Shown here: in pieces, positions 1-6,817 of the stretch
How the letters are laid out: each line of letters begins with the position of its first letter
How positions within the stretch are numbered: position 1 is the stretch's first letter
From: Polynucleobacter meluiroseus
GTDB lineage: Bacteria > Pseudomonadota > Gammaproteobacteria > Burkholderiales > Burkholderiaceae
Reading direction: 5' to 3'
Assembly (NCBI GenBank): GCA_945867755.1
Contig: CAMBJN010000032.1
Span: 1 to 11,316 of the forward strand
Length of the DNA stretch: 11,316 nt
Notes under the pieces: generated by a model
What the model saw: only the letters and a program-made list of their open reading frames with translations
Database searches by the model: none
Told to the model about the DNA's origin: nothing
Program-made: the position numbers and the translations under genes

Positions 1-1
1 G

Positions 2-205
2 GCATTCGTGCGCAAACTCACAAGCTATATGGCTGAAGATCCAAGAACCGTTTCTGTCGGCTTGGACATGTTATCGATTGCCAAAGCTGTTGAGCGCATC
101 GGTGATCACTCAAAGAACATCGCTGAGTTTGTGATTTATATCGTTAAAGGCACTGATGTTCGTCATTTACCACATGAGCAATTAACTAAAGAGGCTAATA
201 GCTAA
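2..205 (+). CDS. phoU: PhoU, phosphate transport/signalling regulator (C-terminal fragment, 5' end outside window)
   Basis: PhoU links the PstSCAB phosphate transporter to the PhoR kinase and keeps the Pho response off when phosphate is plentiful; it acts in the cytoplasm at the membrane. Only the last 67 codons are visible, open from base 2 with no stop upstream, so the start lies outside the window. The GTG at base 8 is an internal valine codon, not a start. The fragment shows the conserved C-terminal helix of the family: the M-x-EDPRT stretch, then AVERIGDHSKNIAEF with the E-x-x-x-D metal-site pattern, then the IVKG-D-x-RH ending. The stop is followed by only 3 nt before phoB, so the two are surely co-transcribed, probably behind pst genes to the left (inferred). 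Identification is firm because the terminal helix is distinctive and phoB follows. Confidence 0.93.
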   Translation, partial: AFVRKLTSYMAEDPRTVSVGLDMLSIAKAVERIGDHSKNIAEFVIYIVKGTDVRHLPHEQLTKEANS

Positions 206-208
206 TTT

Positions 209-919
209 ATGGCAAGCAGTATTTTAATTGTTGAAGATGAACCCTCGATTGCAGAGTTAATTGCTGTCAATCTGAGTCATGCAGGCTTTTTACCTGTTAG
301 AGCATTTCAGACAGAGCAGGCTTCTCAATTAATGAAAGAAGTTTTGCCAGATTTGGTCGTTTTAGATTGGATGTTGCCAGGTAAATCAGGCGTGCAGTTT
401 GCTAAAGAATTAAGATCTAATGAGCGCACCAAAGACATTCCTATTATTTTGTTGACTGCACGCAGTGAAGAGATGGATAAGATTGCCGGTCTTGAGGCGG
501 GCGCAGATGATTATTTGACTAAGCCGTTCTCACCAAAAGAGTTGGTGGCTCGAATTCGTGCTGTGCTTAGAAGACGTTCACCTCAGCTTGCTGATGAGGT
601 CGTGCAAATCAACAACCTGCGTTTAGACCCCGTGTCTCATCGGGTCATTGCCACCAATGGAGTGGATGAGGTATCGCTGGATTTAGGTCCTACAGAGTTC
701 AGATTGCTGCATTTCTTCATGACACACCCAGAGCGTGTTCACTCCAGAGGCCAGTTATTGGATAAGGTGTGGGGTGATCATGTGTTTGTAGAGGAGCGCA
801 CCGTGGACGTGCATATCAAGCGTCTGAGAGCTGCTTTGTCTCCATCCAATTGCCAGAACTTGATTGAAACAGTGCGTGGCAGTGGTTATCGTTTGACTAA
901 AACACCAGTTACTCAATAA
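209..919 (+). CDS. phoB: PhoB, phosphate-regulon response regulator (OmpR/PhoB family)
   Basis: A two-component transcription factor that, once phosphorylated by PhoR, binds Pho boxes and activates phosphate-starvation genes. The 236 residues match the family's usual length of about 230. The receiver domain (about 4-120) has the acidic pocket E9-D10, the phospho-acceptor D53 in VVLDWMLPG, the switch threonine T83 and K105 in TKPF. The C-terminal winged-helix DNA-binding domain (about 133-230) has the recognition helix around RTVDVHIKRLR (197-207) and the closing RGSGYRL wing (223-229). It starts 3 nt after the phoU stop. No strong Shine-Dalgarno is placed right; AGAGG at 190-194 is about 14 nt upstream, so translational coupling to phoU is plausible. 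Its kinase gene phoR is not adjacent but about 2.4 kb downstream beyond dgkA and ugd, an unusual split. PhoB rather than another OmpR-type regulator is supported by the phoU linkage and by phoR nearby. Confidence 0.95.
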   Translation: MASSILIVEDEPSIAELIAVNLSHAGFLPVRAFQTEQASQLMKEVLPDLVVLDWMLPGKSGVQFAKELRSNERTKDIPIILLTARSEEMDKIAGLEAGADDYLTKPFSPKELVARIRAVLRRRSPQLADEVVQINNLRLDPVSHRVIATNGVDEVSLDLGPTEFRLLHFFMTHPERVHSRGQLLDKVWGDHVFVEERTVDVHIKRLRAALSPSNCQNLIETVRGSGYRLTKTPVTQ

Positions 920-941
920 TCGATAACTTTTTACAGTACTG

Positions 942-1337
942 TCAGAGATAGTGCCCGCTCAAAATAATCGCCCAGGTCAGGGCGCACAACAATAACGCTA
1001 ACATCACAGCAGCGCTGCCAAAGTCCTTCGCTCGTTTGGATAAGCCATGAACCTCAAAAGAAATGCGATCAATCGCTGCCTCTACGCTGGAATTTAAAAG
1101 TTCGATGACAAGTACCAAAATGACTGAGGCAATCAATAAAATCTTCTCAATCGGTGTCACGGGCAAGTAAATGGCCAGTGGAATCAAGATCAAGCTTAAG
1201 GCCAGCTCTTGGCGAAAGGCGCTTTCTTCTTTGTAAGCGTAAATCAAGCCATTCCAAGAGTTGATGGCCGCCCGAAAAGCTCGGGTGACTCCTTTATTAC
1301 CCTTGTGAGGGTTATCTTCAATTTGATAATTTGACAT
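942..1337 (-). CDS. dgkA: DgkA, diacylglycerol kinase (integral membrane, prokaryotic type)
   Basis: Phosphorylates diacylglycerol to phosphatidic acid with ATP in the inner membrane. The 131-residue product closely follows the DgkA pattern: an N-terminal amphipathic part with NSWNGLIYAYKEESAFRQE, three hydrophobic segments, the ELLNSSVEAAIDR signature carrying the catalytic and metal-binding glutamates, then AKDFGSAAV before the last membrane helix. I chose the ATG at 1337. The frame stays open to a TTG at 1349, which would add four residues, but neither start has a clear ribosome site and ATG is the simpler choice. The gene is convergent with phoB (22 nt apart) and divergent from ugd. In this setting DgkA could recycle diacylglycerol released by the PlcP encoded at the right of the window; it also serves the general diacylglycerol cycle, so the phosphate link is inferred. 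Upstream sequence holds several TGTCA/TGACA half-sites. Confidence 0.93.
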   Translation of the reverse strand: MSNYQIEDNPHKGNKGVTRAFRAAINSWNGLIYAYKEESAFRQELALSLILIPLAIYLPVTPIEKILLIASVILVLVIELLNSSVEAAIDRISFEVHGLSKRAKDFGSAAVMLALLLCALTWAIILSGHYL

Positions 1338-1342
1338 GTCAA
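1331..1342. repeat. 12-bp perfect palindrome over the dgkA start
   Basis: TTGACATGTCAA is its own reverse complement and spans the dgkA ATG (1335-1337). It contains TGTCA, the core of PhoB half-sites, in both orientations. It may be chance in AT-rich DNA; an operator role is speculative. Confidence 0.3.
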
Positions 1343-1419
1343 TTTTCAATTAAATAAGTACCATTATTAAGCAATAAAACTATGACAACTTGATGTCATG
1401 AAAAGACAGTTTCTCAGAA

Positions 1420-1448
1420 ATGTCACAGATTTGATATCGTAATTTCAT
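1420..1448 (+). promoter_or_regulatory. Candidate Pho box upstream of ugd
   Basis: Three 7-nt units start 11 bp apart: ATGTCAC (1420-1426), TTGATAT (1431-1437) and ATTTCAT (1442-1448). Against the enterobacterial Pho box unit CTGTCAT with 4-nt spacers, the first unit is strong (the terminal C is allowed in the consensus), the second weak (4 of 7) and the third fair (5 of 7). The site lies just upstream of a TATGAT -10 candidate for ugd. PhoB control of ugd is inferred from this match and from the surrounding genes. Confidence 0.42.
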
Positions 1449-1463
1449 AAAACTTCCTGACAC

Positions 1464-1469
1464 TATGAT
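1464..1469 (+). promoter_or_regulatory. Candidate -10 element for ugd
   Basis: TATGAT matches the sigma-70 -10 consensus at five of six positions. It predicts a short leader before the ugd ribosome site AGGAG (1481-1485, 6 nt before the ATG). No good -35 lies 17 nt upstream (AATTTC), which is what one expects of an activator-dependent promoter. Confidence 0.38.
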
Positions 1470-1482
1470 TAATTAATGACAG
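1465..1482 (-). promoter_or_regulatory. Possible minus-strand Pho-box-like site
   Basis: Read on the minus strand this is CTGTCATTAATTAATCAT: a perfect first unit CTGTCAT, a TAAT spacer and a partial second unit, 14 of 18 positions matching the enterobacterial Pho box. It faces dgkA but lies about 130 nt from its start, and it covers the ugd -10 region, so binding here could also block ugd. Weak evidence. Confidence 0.28.
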
Positions 1483-1491
1483 GAGCTTTTT

Positions 1492-2958
1492 ATGAAAATC
1501 ACGGTTATCGGAACTGGTTATGTTGGCTTGGTAACCGGCGCTTGCTTGGCGGAGCAGGGTAATCATGTGTTTTGCTTAGATCTTAACCAAGAAAAGATTG
1601 ATATTCTGAATGCGGGCGGTGTTCCCATTTACGAGCCTGGTTTAAAAGAAATCATTGAGCGTAATTTGGCTTATGGCCGCTTAATTTTCTCAACTGATAT
1701 TCCTGCTGCTGTGGCGTATGGCGATACCCAGTTTATTGCGGTGGGCACGCCTCCAAACGAAGATGGCTCAGCTGATTTGCAGTATGTGTTGCAAGCTGCC
1801 AAGCAAATTGGACAGCACATGAATCGTTTCAAAGTGGTCGTGAATAAATCTACGGTACCCGTTGGAACGGCCGACAGGGTCACGGAAGTGATTGCTCAAG
1901 AATTATTGATTCGTTCTTTGCCCAGTGAAAATTTTTCCGTGATTTCAAATCCAGAGTTCTTGAAAGAAGGCGCAGCGATTGAAGATTTCATGAGACCAGA
2001 TCGGATTGTGATTGGAAGTCAGTCCAACGCTGCAGGTTATGCCGCTAAAGAAATGATGAAGCAGTTGTATGCGCCATTTAATCGACATCATGAAAGAACT
2101 TACTACATGGATGTCAGAAGTGCTGAGCTCACTAAATATGCTGCCAATGCAATGCTAGCGACCCGTATTTCATTCATGAACGAAATTGCTAATCTGGCCG
2201 ATGTCTTGGGCGCTGACATTGAGTCTGTGAGGCAGGGCATTGGCTCAGACTCGCGCATTGGCTACAGTTTCTTGTACGCAGGGACAGGGTACGGCGGTAG
2301 TTGCTTCCCAAAAGATGTCTCAGCGCTTTCTAAAATTGCTGAGCAACATGGTCAAGAGCTTAAATTGATCAAAGCGGTTGAAGAGGTCAATGAATCTCAA
2401 AAAAATATCTTAGTGAAAAAAATAACACAACGTTACGGCAAAGACCTCACAGGAAAAACATTTTGTTTGTGGGGTTTGGCGTTTAAGCCAAACACCGATG
2501 ACATGAGAGAGGCCCCTAGCCGGGTTGTGATCAAAAATTTATTGATGAGGGGAGCCAAAATACAGGCGCATGACCCTGTTGCCATGCATGAGGCTCATTT
2601 AGCTGTTCATGCGGATATGGTTGATTGCCCTGATTTGATGGCGGGGCTAAGTTACCATGAGGATGCCATGCAAGCCGCTCAGGGTGCGGATGCACTCTTG
2701 ATCATGACTGAGTGGAAGTCATTCAGAAGCCCTGATTTCAATGCCCTGAAGCAAGCGTTATTAGCGCCAATGATCTTTGACGGTAGAAATATTTATGATC
2801 CCCAGTTGGTGATTGATCAAGGATTTGAATATATTGGTATTGGCCGAAGGATTGCGTATGACGCCATTCACTTGCCAAAAGATTATTTGTCCCAAAATTC
2901 AAATCAAGGCATTCAGCTAAATCCCCTGATTCAATCAGGAGTGCCGATCACTCACTAA
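1492..2958 (+). CDS. ugd: UDP-glucose 6-dehydrogenase (UDP-glucuronate synthesis)
   Basis: Oxidises UDP-glucose to UDP-glucuronic acid with two NAD+ in the cytoplasm. The N-terminal Rossmann fold has GTGYVG (7-12) and an acidic residue ending the second strand (D30). Further family marks are YEPGL (47-51), VGTPP (84-88), STVPVGT (120-126), NPEFLKEG (153-160), LTKYAANA (213-220, with K215), and YGGSCFPKD with the catalytic cysteine C271. The C-terminal UDP-binding domain has LWGLAFKPNTDDMREAPS and FDGRN. At 488 residues it is longer than the usual 440-460, with an extra polar tail after about 450. The ATG has a strong AGGAG site 6 nt upstream. It stands alone between phoB and phoR and overlaps the tail of a small minus-strand gene by 24 nt. 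UDP-glucuronate normally feeds capsule, LPS or Ara4N; here the Agt glycosyltransferase in the same window suggests glucuronosyl-diacylglycerol as another sink (inference). Confidence 0.95.
   Translation: MKITVIGTGYVGLVTGACLAEQGNHVFCLDLNQEKIDILNAGGVPIYEPGLKEIIERNLAYGRLIFSTDIPAAVAYGDTQFIAVGTPPNEDGSADLQYVLQAAKQIGQHMNRFKVVVNKSTVPVGTADRVTEVIAQELLIRSLPSENFSVISNPEFLKEGAAIEDFMRPDRIVIGSQSNAAGYAAKEMMKQLYAPFNRHHERTYYMDVRSAELTKYAANAMLATRISFMNEIANLADVLGADIESVRQGIGSDSRIGYSFLYAGTGYGGSCFPKDVSALSKIAEQHGQELKLIKAVEEVNESQKNILVKKITQRYGKDLTGKTFCLWGLAFKPNTDDMREAPSRVVIKNLLMRGAKIQAHDPVAMHEAHLAVHADMVDCPDLMAGLSYHEDAMQAAQGADALLIMTEWKSFRSPDFNALKQALLAPMIFDGRNIYDPQLVIDQGFEYIGIGRRIAYDAIHLPKDYLSQNSNQGIQLNPLIQSGVPITH
2925..2939. 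repeat. 7-bp inverted repeat at the ugd 3' end
   Basis: CCTGATT and AATCAGG flank a single C, within the last codons of ugd and over the stop of the small minus-strand gene. A one-base loop and no following T-run on either strand argue against a terminator. Confidence 0.3.
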
Positions 2959-3114
2959 GGTTTGCTTGTATTTTTCAGGTAAATCTAAATCAAAATAAGA
3001 CGCACTTGTTTTGATTAATTGATATTCGATTGATTTATGCAGATCATGAGCAGGTGACTGCTTGGGCGGCATCATATCTCTCATTAAAAAGTAAATTTTG
3101 TATTCTTGAGCCAT
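2935..3114 (-). CDS. Small hypothetical protein (59 residues), function unknown
   Basis: I do not recognise this product. An open frame of 59 codons runs from an ATG at 3114 to a TGA at 2935, beginning MAQEYKIYFLMRDMMPPKQS and ending in VSDRHS. Support for a real gene is the AGAAGGA ribosome site (3124-3130) with about 9 nt to the ATG, and the fact that it fills most of an otherwise empty 353-nt gap. The protein is soluble and polar, with no signal peptide, membrane segment or known motif; a short aromatic and hydrophobic stretch near the start and a helix-prone middle (HDLHKSIEYQLIK) are all that stand out. Its tail overlaps ugd by 24 nt. It could be a chance frame. A weak Pho-like half-site (TTGTCAA then AAAT, minus strand) lies about 60 nt upstream, which is not enough to claim regulation. 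Confidence 0.42.
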   Translation of the reverse strand: MAQEYKIYFLMRDMMPPKQSPAHDLHKSIEYQLIKTSASYFDLDLPEKYKQTLVSDRHS

Positions 3115-3311
3115 GTTGATAAATCCTTCTTCAAATTACTTAACTGGTTCTTGATGTGAAGACTACGCAGGATTTTTGACAATCAGATGAATAATTTAAG
3201 AACTTTTGAAGAGCCATTAAAATAGGGCTTGAGAGGCTGATATTTGGATCTCAGCAGACGGATAAAGCTTAAATTTATATTATTTTTCAAAGACTTGTTA
3301 ATATTCATCCT
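3115..3311. other. AT-rich intergenic stretch between the small gene and phoR
   Basis: No further reading frame of note is present. The stretch must hold the phoR promoter if phoR is not read through from ugd. It contains runs of A and T but no strong Pho box and no clear hairpin terminator after ugd. Confidence 0.6.
3278..3283 (+). promoter_or_regulatory. Possible -10 element for phoR
   Basis: TATTAT matches five of six -10 positions, 17 nt after a poor -35 (CAGACG, 3255-3260), and would give a leader of roughly 20 nt. The AT-rich background makes such matches common. Confidence 0.25.
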
Positions 3312-4604
3312 ATGCCGTCATTTAAAACTCGTTTGATCACGATTTTCTTGGTCGTTTTCCTAATATCTTGGTTGGTGGGCGAGATATTTGGACTATCAGA
3401 AGGCTTACTAGCAGCCACGCTCTCTTTGAGCACATTGCTCATTCATCAGCTTTGGCACGCCTCTAAACTCATTCGTTTATTACTATCACCTAACTTTGGA
3501 GAAGTGCCAAACGCTTTAGGAATTTGGGGAGAAATCTATTACCGCCTACATAAACTAGCGCGTTCATGGCGTGACCAAGTCTTAGAAATTGAGCAGCAGC
3601 ACAGTCGTTTTATTCAGGCTGTTCAAGCAACCCCTAATGGCGTAGTAATGCTCAATGAAGACGATCAAATTGAGTGGTGCAATAGTATTGCTGAGCGACA
3701 CTTTGGCGTTAACGCTAAAAGAGATGCCATGCAGCGCATCACCCATATTTTGCGCAAACCCGCATTCGTACAGTACATCATTCGCCAAAACTACCGTGAA
3801 CCAGTTCGCTTAACTAATATGGGCGTATTCGAGCAATTCACCTTGGATGTACAAATTTTCCCTTATGGCGATAAACAAAAACTTCTCTTATCCCAAGATG
3901 TTTCTCAAATTGAAAAAACTGACTCAATGCGAAGAGACTTTGTGGCCAACGTTTCTCATGAGCTCAAAACCCCTTTGACTGTTTTATCTGGATTCTTAGA
4001 AACAGTTCAAGAGCTTGAGTTAAATGAAGTTGACCAGAAAAAATATTTAGACATGATGAGTGTTCAAACGGGCCGCATGAAAACCTTGGTTGAGGATTTG
4101 TTGACTTTGGCTAAGTTAGAAGGCAATCCAGAGCCTCCTGTGACTCAAGTTGTGCCAATGGAAGTGATGCTGTCTCGATTGCAGTCAGATGCTCAAGGTT
4201 TATCTCAGGGCCACCATCAGATTGTTGTTGAAAAGAAGAGTGACAGAAATGTTCTTGGTGATGATCTAGAACTCTATTCTGCGTTTGGAAACTTGGTATC
4301 TAATGCTGTGCGTTATACGCCAGATGGCGGAAATATCACAATTCGTTGGGCTGACTTCGAAGATGGGGCTATTTTCACGGTGATTGATAGTGGACCTGGT
4401 ATTGCCCAAGAGCACATCCCACGTTTAACAGAGCGTTTTTATCGCGTTGATCGCAGTCGCTCAAGAGACACGGGTGGCACTGGATTAGGTATGGCGATTG
4501 TGAAGCACGTCATCAACCGTCATCACGGAGAGCTCAAAATTGAATCAACGCTGGGTGTGGGCAGTGAATTTTCTTTGACTTTTCCGCAGCAACGCATCGC
4601 CTGA
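3312..4604 (+). CDS. phoR: PhoR, phosphate-regulon sensor histidine kinase
   Basis: Membrane kinase that phosphorylates PhoB under phosphate limitation. The 430 residues match PhoR length and order: two N-terminal membrane helices (about 7-26 and 29-46) with almost no periplasmic loop, typical of PhoR, which senses through Pst and PhoU rather than directly; a linker and PAS domain (about 100-195); the dimerisation/H-box FVANVSHELKTPLT with H216 as phospho-acceptor; and an ATPase domain with the N box NLVSNAVRYTP (N327, N331), G1 box DSGPGI (359-364), F box ERFYRVD (374-380) and G2 box GGTGLGM (388-394). The assignment rests on this architecture plus phoU and phoB in the same window. It is separated from phoB by dgkA and ugd, so it needs its own promoter or read-through from ugd. 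No clear ribosome site precedes the ATG. It is convergent with ppk1, 36 nt away. Confidence 0.93.
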   Translation: MPSFKTRLITIFLVVFLISWLVGEIFGLSEGLLAATLSLSTLLIHQLWHASKLIRLLLSPNFGEVPNALGIWGEIYYRLHKLARSWRDQVLEIEQQHSRFIQAVQATPNGVVMLNEDDQIEWCNSIAERHFGVNAKRDAMQRITHILRKPAFVQYIIRQNYREPVRLTNMGVFEQFTLDVQIFPYGDKQKLLLSQDVSQIEKTDSMRRDFVANVSHELKTPLTVLSGFLETVQELELNEVDQKKYLDMMSVQTGRMKTLVEDLLTLAKLEGNPEPPVTQVVPMEVMLSRLQSDAQGLSQGHHQIVVEKKSDRNVLGDDLELYSAFGNLVSNAVRYTPDGGNITIRWADFEDGAIFTVIDSGPGIAQEHIPRLTERFYRVDRSRSRDTGGTGLGMAIVKHVINRHHGELKIESTLGVGSEFSLTFPQQRIA

Positions 4605-4640
4605 TACCTAATTACCGGATATCACTTCCTATCGATTGGC

Positions 4641-6761
4641 TCAAAGAGTTAACAGCTGCACCAATTCTTTTTGGCCAACATATTCAACTGAAGCAGCTCT
4701 TTTTTTGGTTTGATGATAATGCCCTTGCTCATTCATGAGCCAAGCTGTTGAGTTGTCTTTTAAGAGCATTTGGAAACCTTCTTTGATCACCCGGGCTTTT
4801 AGTTTCTTATCCAGTACCGGGAAGGCCACTTCAACACGCCTAAAGAGATTTCTATCCATCCAGTCAGCTGATGAAAGATAAAGAACTTCATTGCCCCCAG
4901 CATAAAAGTAATAAATACGATGATGTTCTAAAAAGCGACCAATGACTGATCTGACTTTGATGTTTTCGGATAAACCAGGAACGCCGGGCTTTAGAGCGCA
5001 AACGCCGCGAATGATCAAGTCGATCTTAACGCCAGCTTGAGAGGCTTTATACAACTCTTGAATGATGGTGGGCTCAAGAAGTGCATTCATCTTGGCCATG
5101 ATGTGAGCTTTTTTACCTTGTTTGGCATTTCTGGCTTCGCGACGAATGTGCGCAATCAATTCTGAGTGCATCGTGAAAGGAGACTGCCACAAATGCTTGA
5201 GCGCAACTCTGCCTCCTGAACCAGTCAACTGCATGAACACATGGTGCATGTCTTCACAAATAGCTGGATCAGCTGTCATCAAACCAAAGTCGCTGTATAA
5301 CTTCGCTGTTCTAGGATGGTAATTACCGGTACCTAAATGTGCGTAGCGCTTGAGAACTCTTTTTTCTTTGCTTCGACCAGATGCAGGAGTGATTTCTTTT
5401 CGAACAATCAGCAACATTTTGGCGTGGCACTTGTGACCCACCACGCCATACACCACGTGTGCGCCAACAGCTTCTAGCTTAGCAGCCCACACAATGTTAG
5501 TTTGCTCATCAAAGCGTGCCAAGAGCTCAACCACCACCGTGACTTCTTTGCCATTGCGGGCAGCCTCCATCAAGGCATCCATCACCAACGATTGCTCACC
5601 TGTGCGATACACAGTTTGTTTGATCGCTAAAACATTTGGGTCCTTGGCTGCTTCTTGCAGCATTTGTAGGACTGGATCAAAGCTTTCATAGGGGTGGTGC
5701 AACAAAATATCTGAATGAGATATTTTTTCAAAAATCGTTTCACCCGGATTGTCAGCAATCGATTGCTTGGGGGTGTGAGACTTGAACTTAAACTTAGGGA
5801 TATCTACCAAGTCAGGAATTTGTGCCAAACGAACCAAATTGACTGGACCATTGACGCGGTAACAATCTGAATCTTTCAATTTTTCTACTTTTTGTAAATA
5901 CTCTTGTAGTTCAGATGGCATTTCTGAGGTTATTTCTAAGCGAACAGCATTTCCTAAATGACGAGTTGGTAATTCACCCTGAAGGGCTGATCTTAAGTCA
6001 GTGATGTCATCTTCAGAAACAAATAAATCAGAATTGCGGGTTACCCTGAACTGATGGCAGCCAGTCACGGTCATGCCTTGGAATAATTCAGGGACGAAGG
6101 CTTGAATAAATGAAGATAGCAATACAAAGCCGTGAGACGTAGGACTCAGATGTTCTGGCAAAGGCACCACACGAGGTAATGATCTTGGTGCTTGAACCAC
6201 AGCCAAGGTTGGTTTTCTACCAAAAGAATCTTTTCCTTCGAGTGTCACCAAAAAGTTCAAACTCTTATTGATGACTTTTGGAAATGGGTGAGCAGGATCG
6301 AGTGCAATTGGGGTCAGTAAGGGCACCAATTCTTTATTAAAAAAACCTTTGGCCCAACGCTTAATCTCTGGCGTCCAATCTGAGCTTGGATAAAACTTAA
6401 CCCCGGCTTTGTCTAATTTTGGAAGAATATCTTCTTGAAGTAAGCTGAATTTTCTGGCAACCAATGCATGTGCATGTTTGGTGATGATGTCATACGCTTT
6501 TTTAATCTGTAAGCCATCGGGCGTGAGATTCTTTGGGTTACTCTTAAGCTGCTCTTTGATGCCAGACATTCTGATTTCAAAGAATTCATCCATATTGGAT
6601 GAAACAATGCATATAAAACGTAAACGCTCTAAAAGAGGGGTTTTTGGGTCTTCAGCCTGAGCCAGCACTCTTGAATTAAACTCCAGGGCACCTAACTCTC
6701 TATTGAGTAAGGGGATTTGCGAGATGGTGCTGGTGCTTGGGTCGGGAGAGATTGCTTGCAT
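4641..6761 (-). CDS. ppk1: Polyphosphate kinase 1
   Basis: Reversibly polymerises ATP gamma-phosphate into polyphosphate, at the membrane or in granules. Residues are numbered from the ATG at 6761 (706 residues). The N domain opens with PLLNRELGALEFNSRVL (from 17) and SSNMDEFFEIR (about 55). The two catalytic phospholipase-D-like domains follow, with the phospho-acceptor histidine in GHKCHAKM (H446) and the second active-site histidine in YAHLGTGNYHPRTA (H475). FLEHHRIYYF lies near 611, then SSADWMDRNLFRR. The spacing between the two histidines is 29 residues against 19 in E. coli, owing to an insertion rich in charged residues. The frame stays open upstream to an ATG at 6830 (729 residues), but those extra codons would run through the Pho-box array and lie outside family homology. 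ATG at 6770 is also possible. None of the three has a clear ribosome site. Divergent from ppx. Confidence 0.94.
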   Translation of the reverse strand: MQAISPDPSTSTISQIPLLNRELGALEFNSRVLAQAEDPKTPLLERLRFICIVSSNMDEFFEIRMSGIKEQLKSNPKNLTPDGLQIKKAYDIITKHAHALVARKFSLLQEDILPKLDKAGVKFYPSSDWTPEIKRWAKGFFNKELVPLLTPIALDPAHPFPKVINKSLNFLVTLEGKDSFGRKPTLAVVQAPRSLPRVVPLPEHLSPTSHGFVLLSSFIQAFVPELFQGMTVTGCHQFRVTRNSDLFVSEDDITDLRSALQGELPTRHLGNAVRLEITSEMPSELQEYLQKVEKLKDSDCYRVNGPVNLVRLAQIPDLVDIPKFKFKSHTPKQSIADNPGETIFEKISHSDILLHHPYESFDPVLQMLQEAAKDPNVLAIKQTVYRTGEQSLVMDALMEAARNGKEVTVVVELLARFDEQTNIVWAAKLEAVGAHVVYGVVGHKCHAKMLLIVRKEITPASGRSKEKRVLKRYAHLGTGNYHPRTAKLYSDFGLMTADPAICEDMHHVFMQLTGSGGRVALKHLWQSPFTMHSELIAHIRREARNAKQGKKAHIMAKMNALLEPTIIQELYKASQAGVKIDLIIRGVCALKPGVPGLSENIKVRSVIGRFLEHHRIYYFYAGGNEVLYLSSADWMDRNLFRRVEVAFPVLDKKLKARVIKEGFQMLLKDNSTAWLMNEQGHYHQTKKRAASVEYVGQKELVQLLTL

Positions 6762-6784
6762 ATTTATCATTTTGACAAAGCTAT

Positions 6785-6802
6785 GTGTCATAAATATGAC
6801 AA
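6785..6802 (+). promoter_or_regulatory. Pho-box-like palindromic site in the ppk1-ppx intergenic region
   Basis: GTGTCAT (6785-6791), spacer AAAT, then ATGACAA (6796-6802), with the units 11 bp apart. The core TGTCATA-AA-TATGACA (6787-6800 plus flanks) is a near-perfect palindrome, so it reads about equally well on the minus strand as TTGTCAT, ATTT, ATGACAC. In that orientation it sits just upstream of the likely ppk1 start and could serve ppk1. It is in the same 11-bp register as the array at 6818-6846. Confidence 0.55.
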
Positions 6803-6817
6803 ATTCATCATTCAATT

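Noticed and set aside
933..942. ACAGTACTGT palindrome between phoB and dgkA as a terminator
   Set aside because: The arms are only 5 bp with no loop and no T-run follows, so it cannot form a normal intrinsic terminator.
2925..2939. Inverted repeat at the ugd end as a bidirectional terminator
   Set aside because: The loop would be one base and neither side is followed by a T-run; kept only as a repeat.
3176..3181. Perfect TTGACA as a -35 for phoR
   Set aside because: No -10-like hexamer lies 16-18 nt downstream, and it is over 130 nt from the phoR start.
5122..5691. Plus-strand frames of about 65 codons inside ppk1
   Set aside because: Antisense to the conserved catalytic domains of Ppk1, with cysteine- and serine-rich composition typical of shadow translations.
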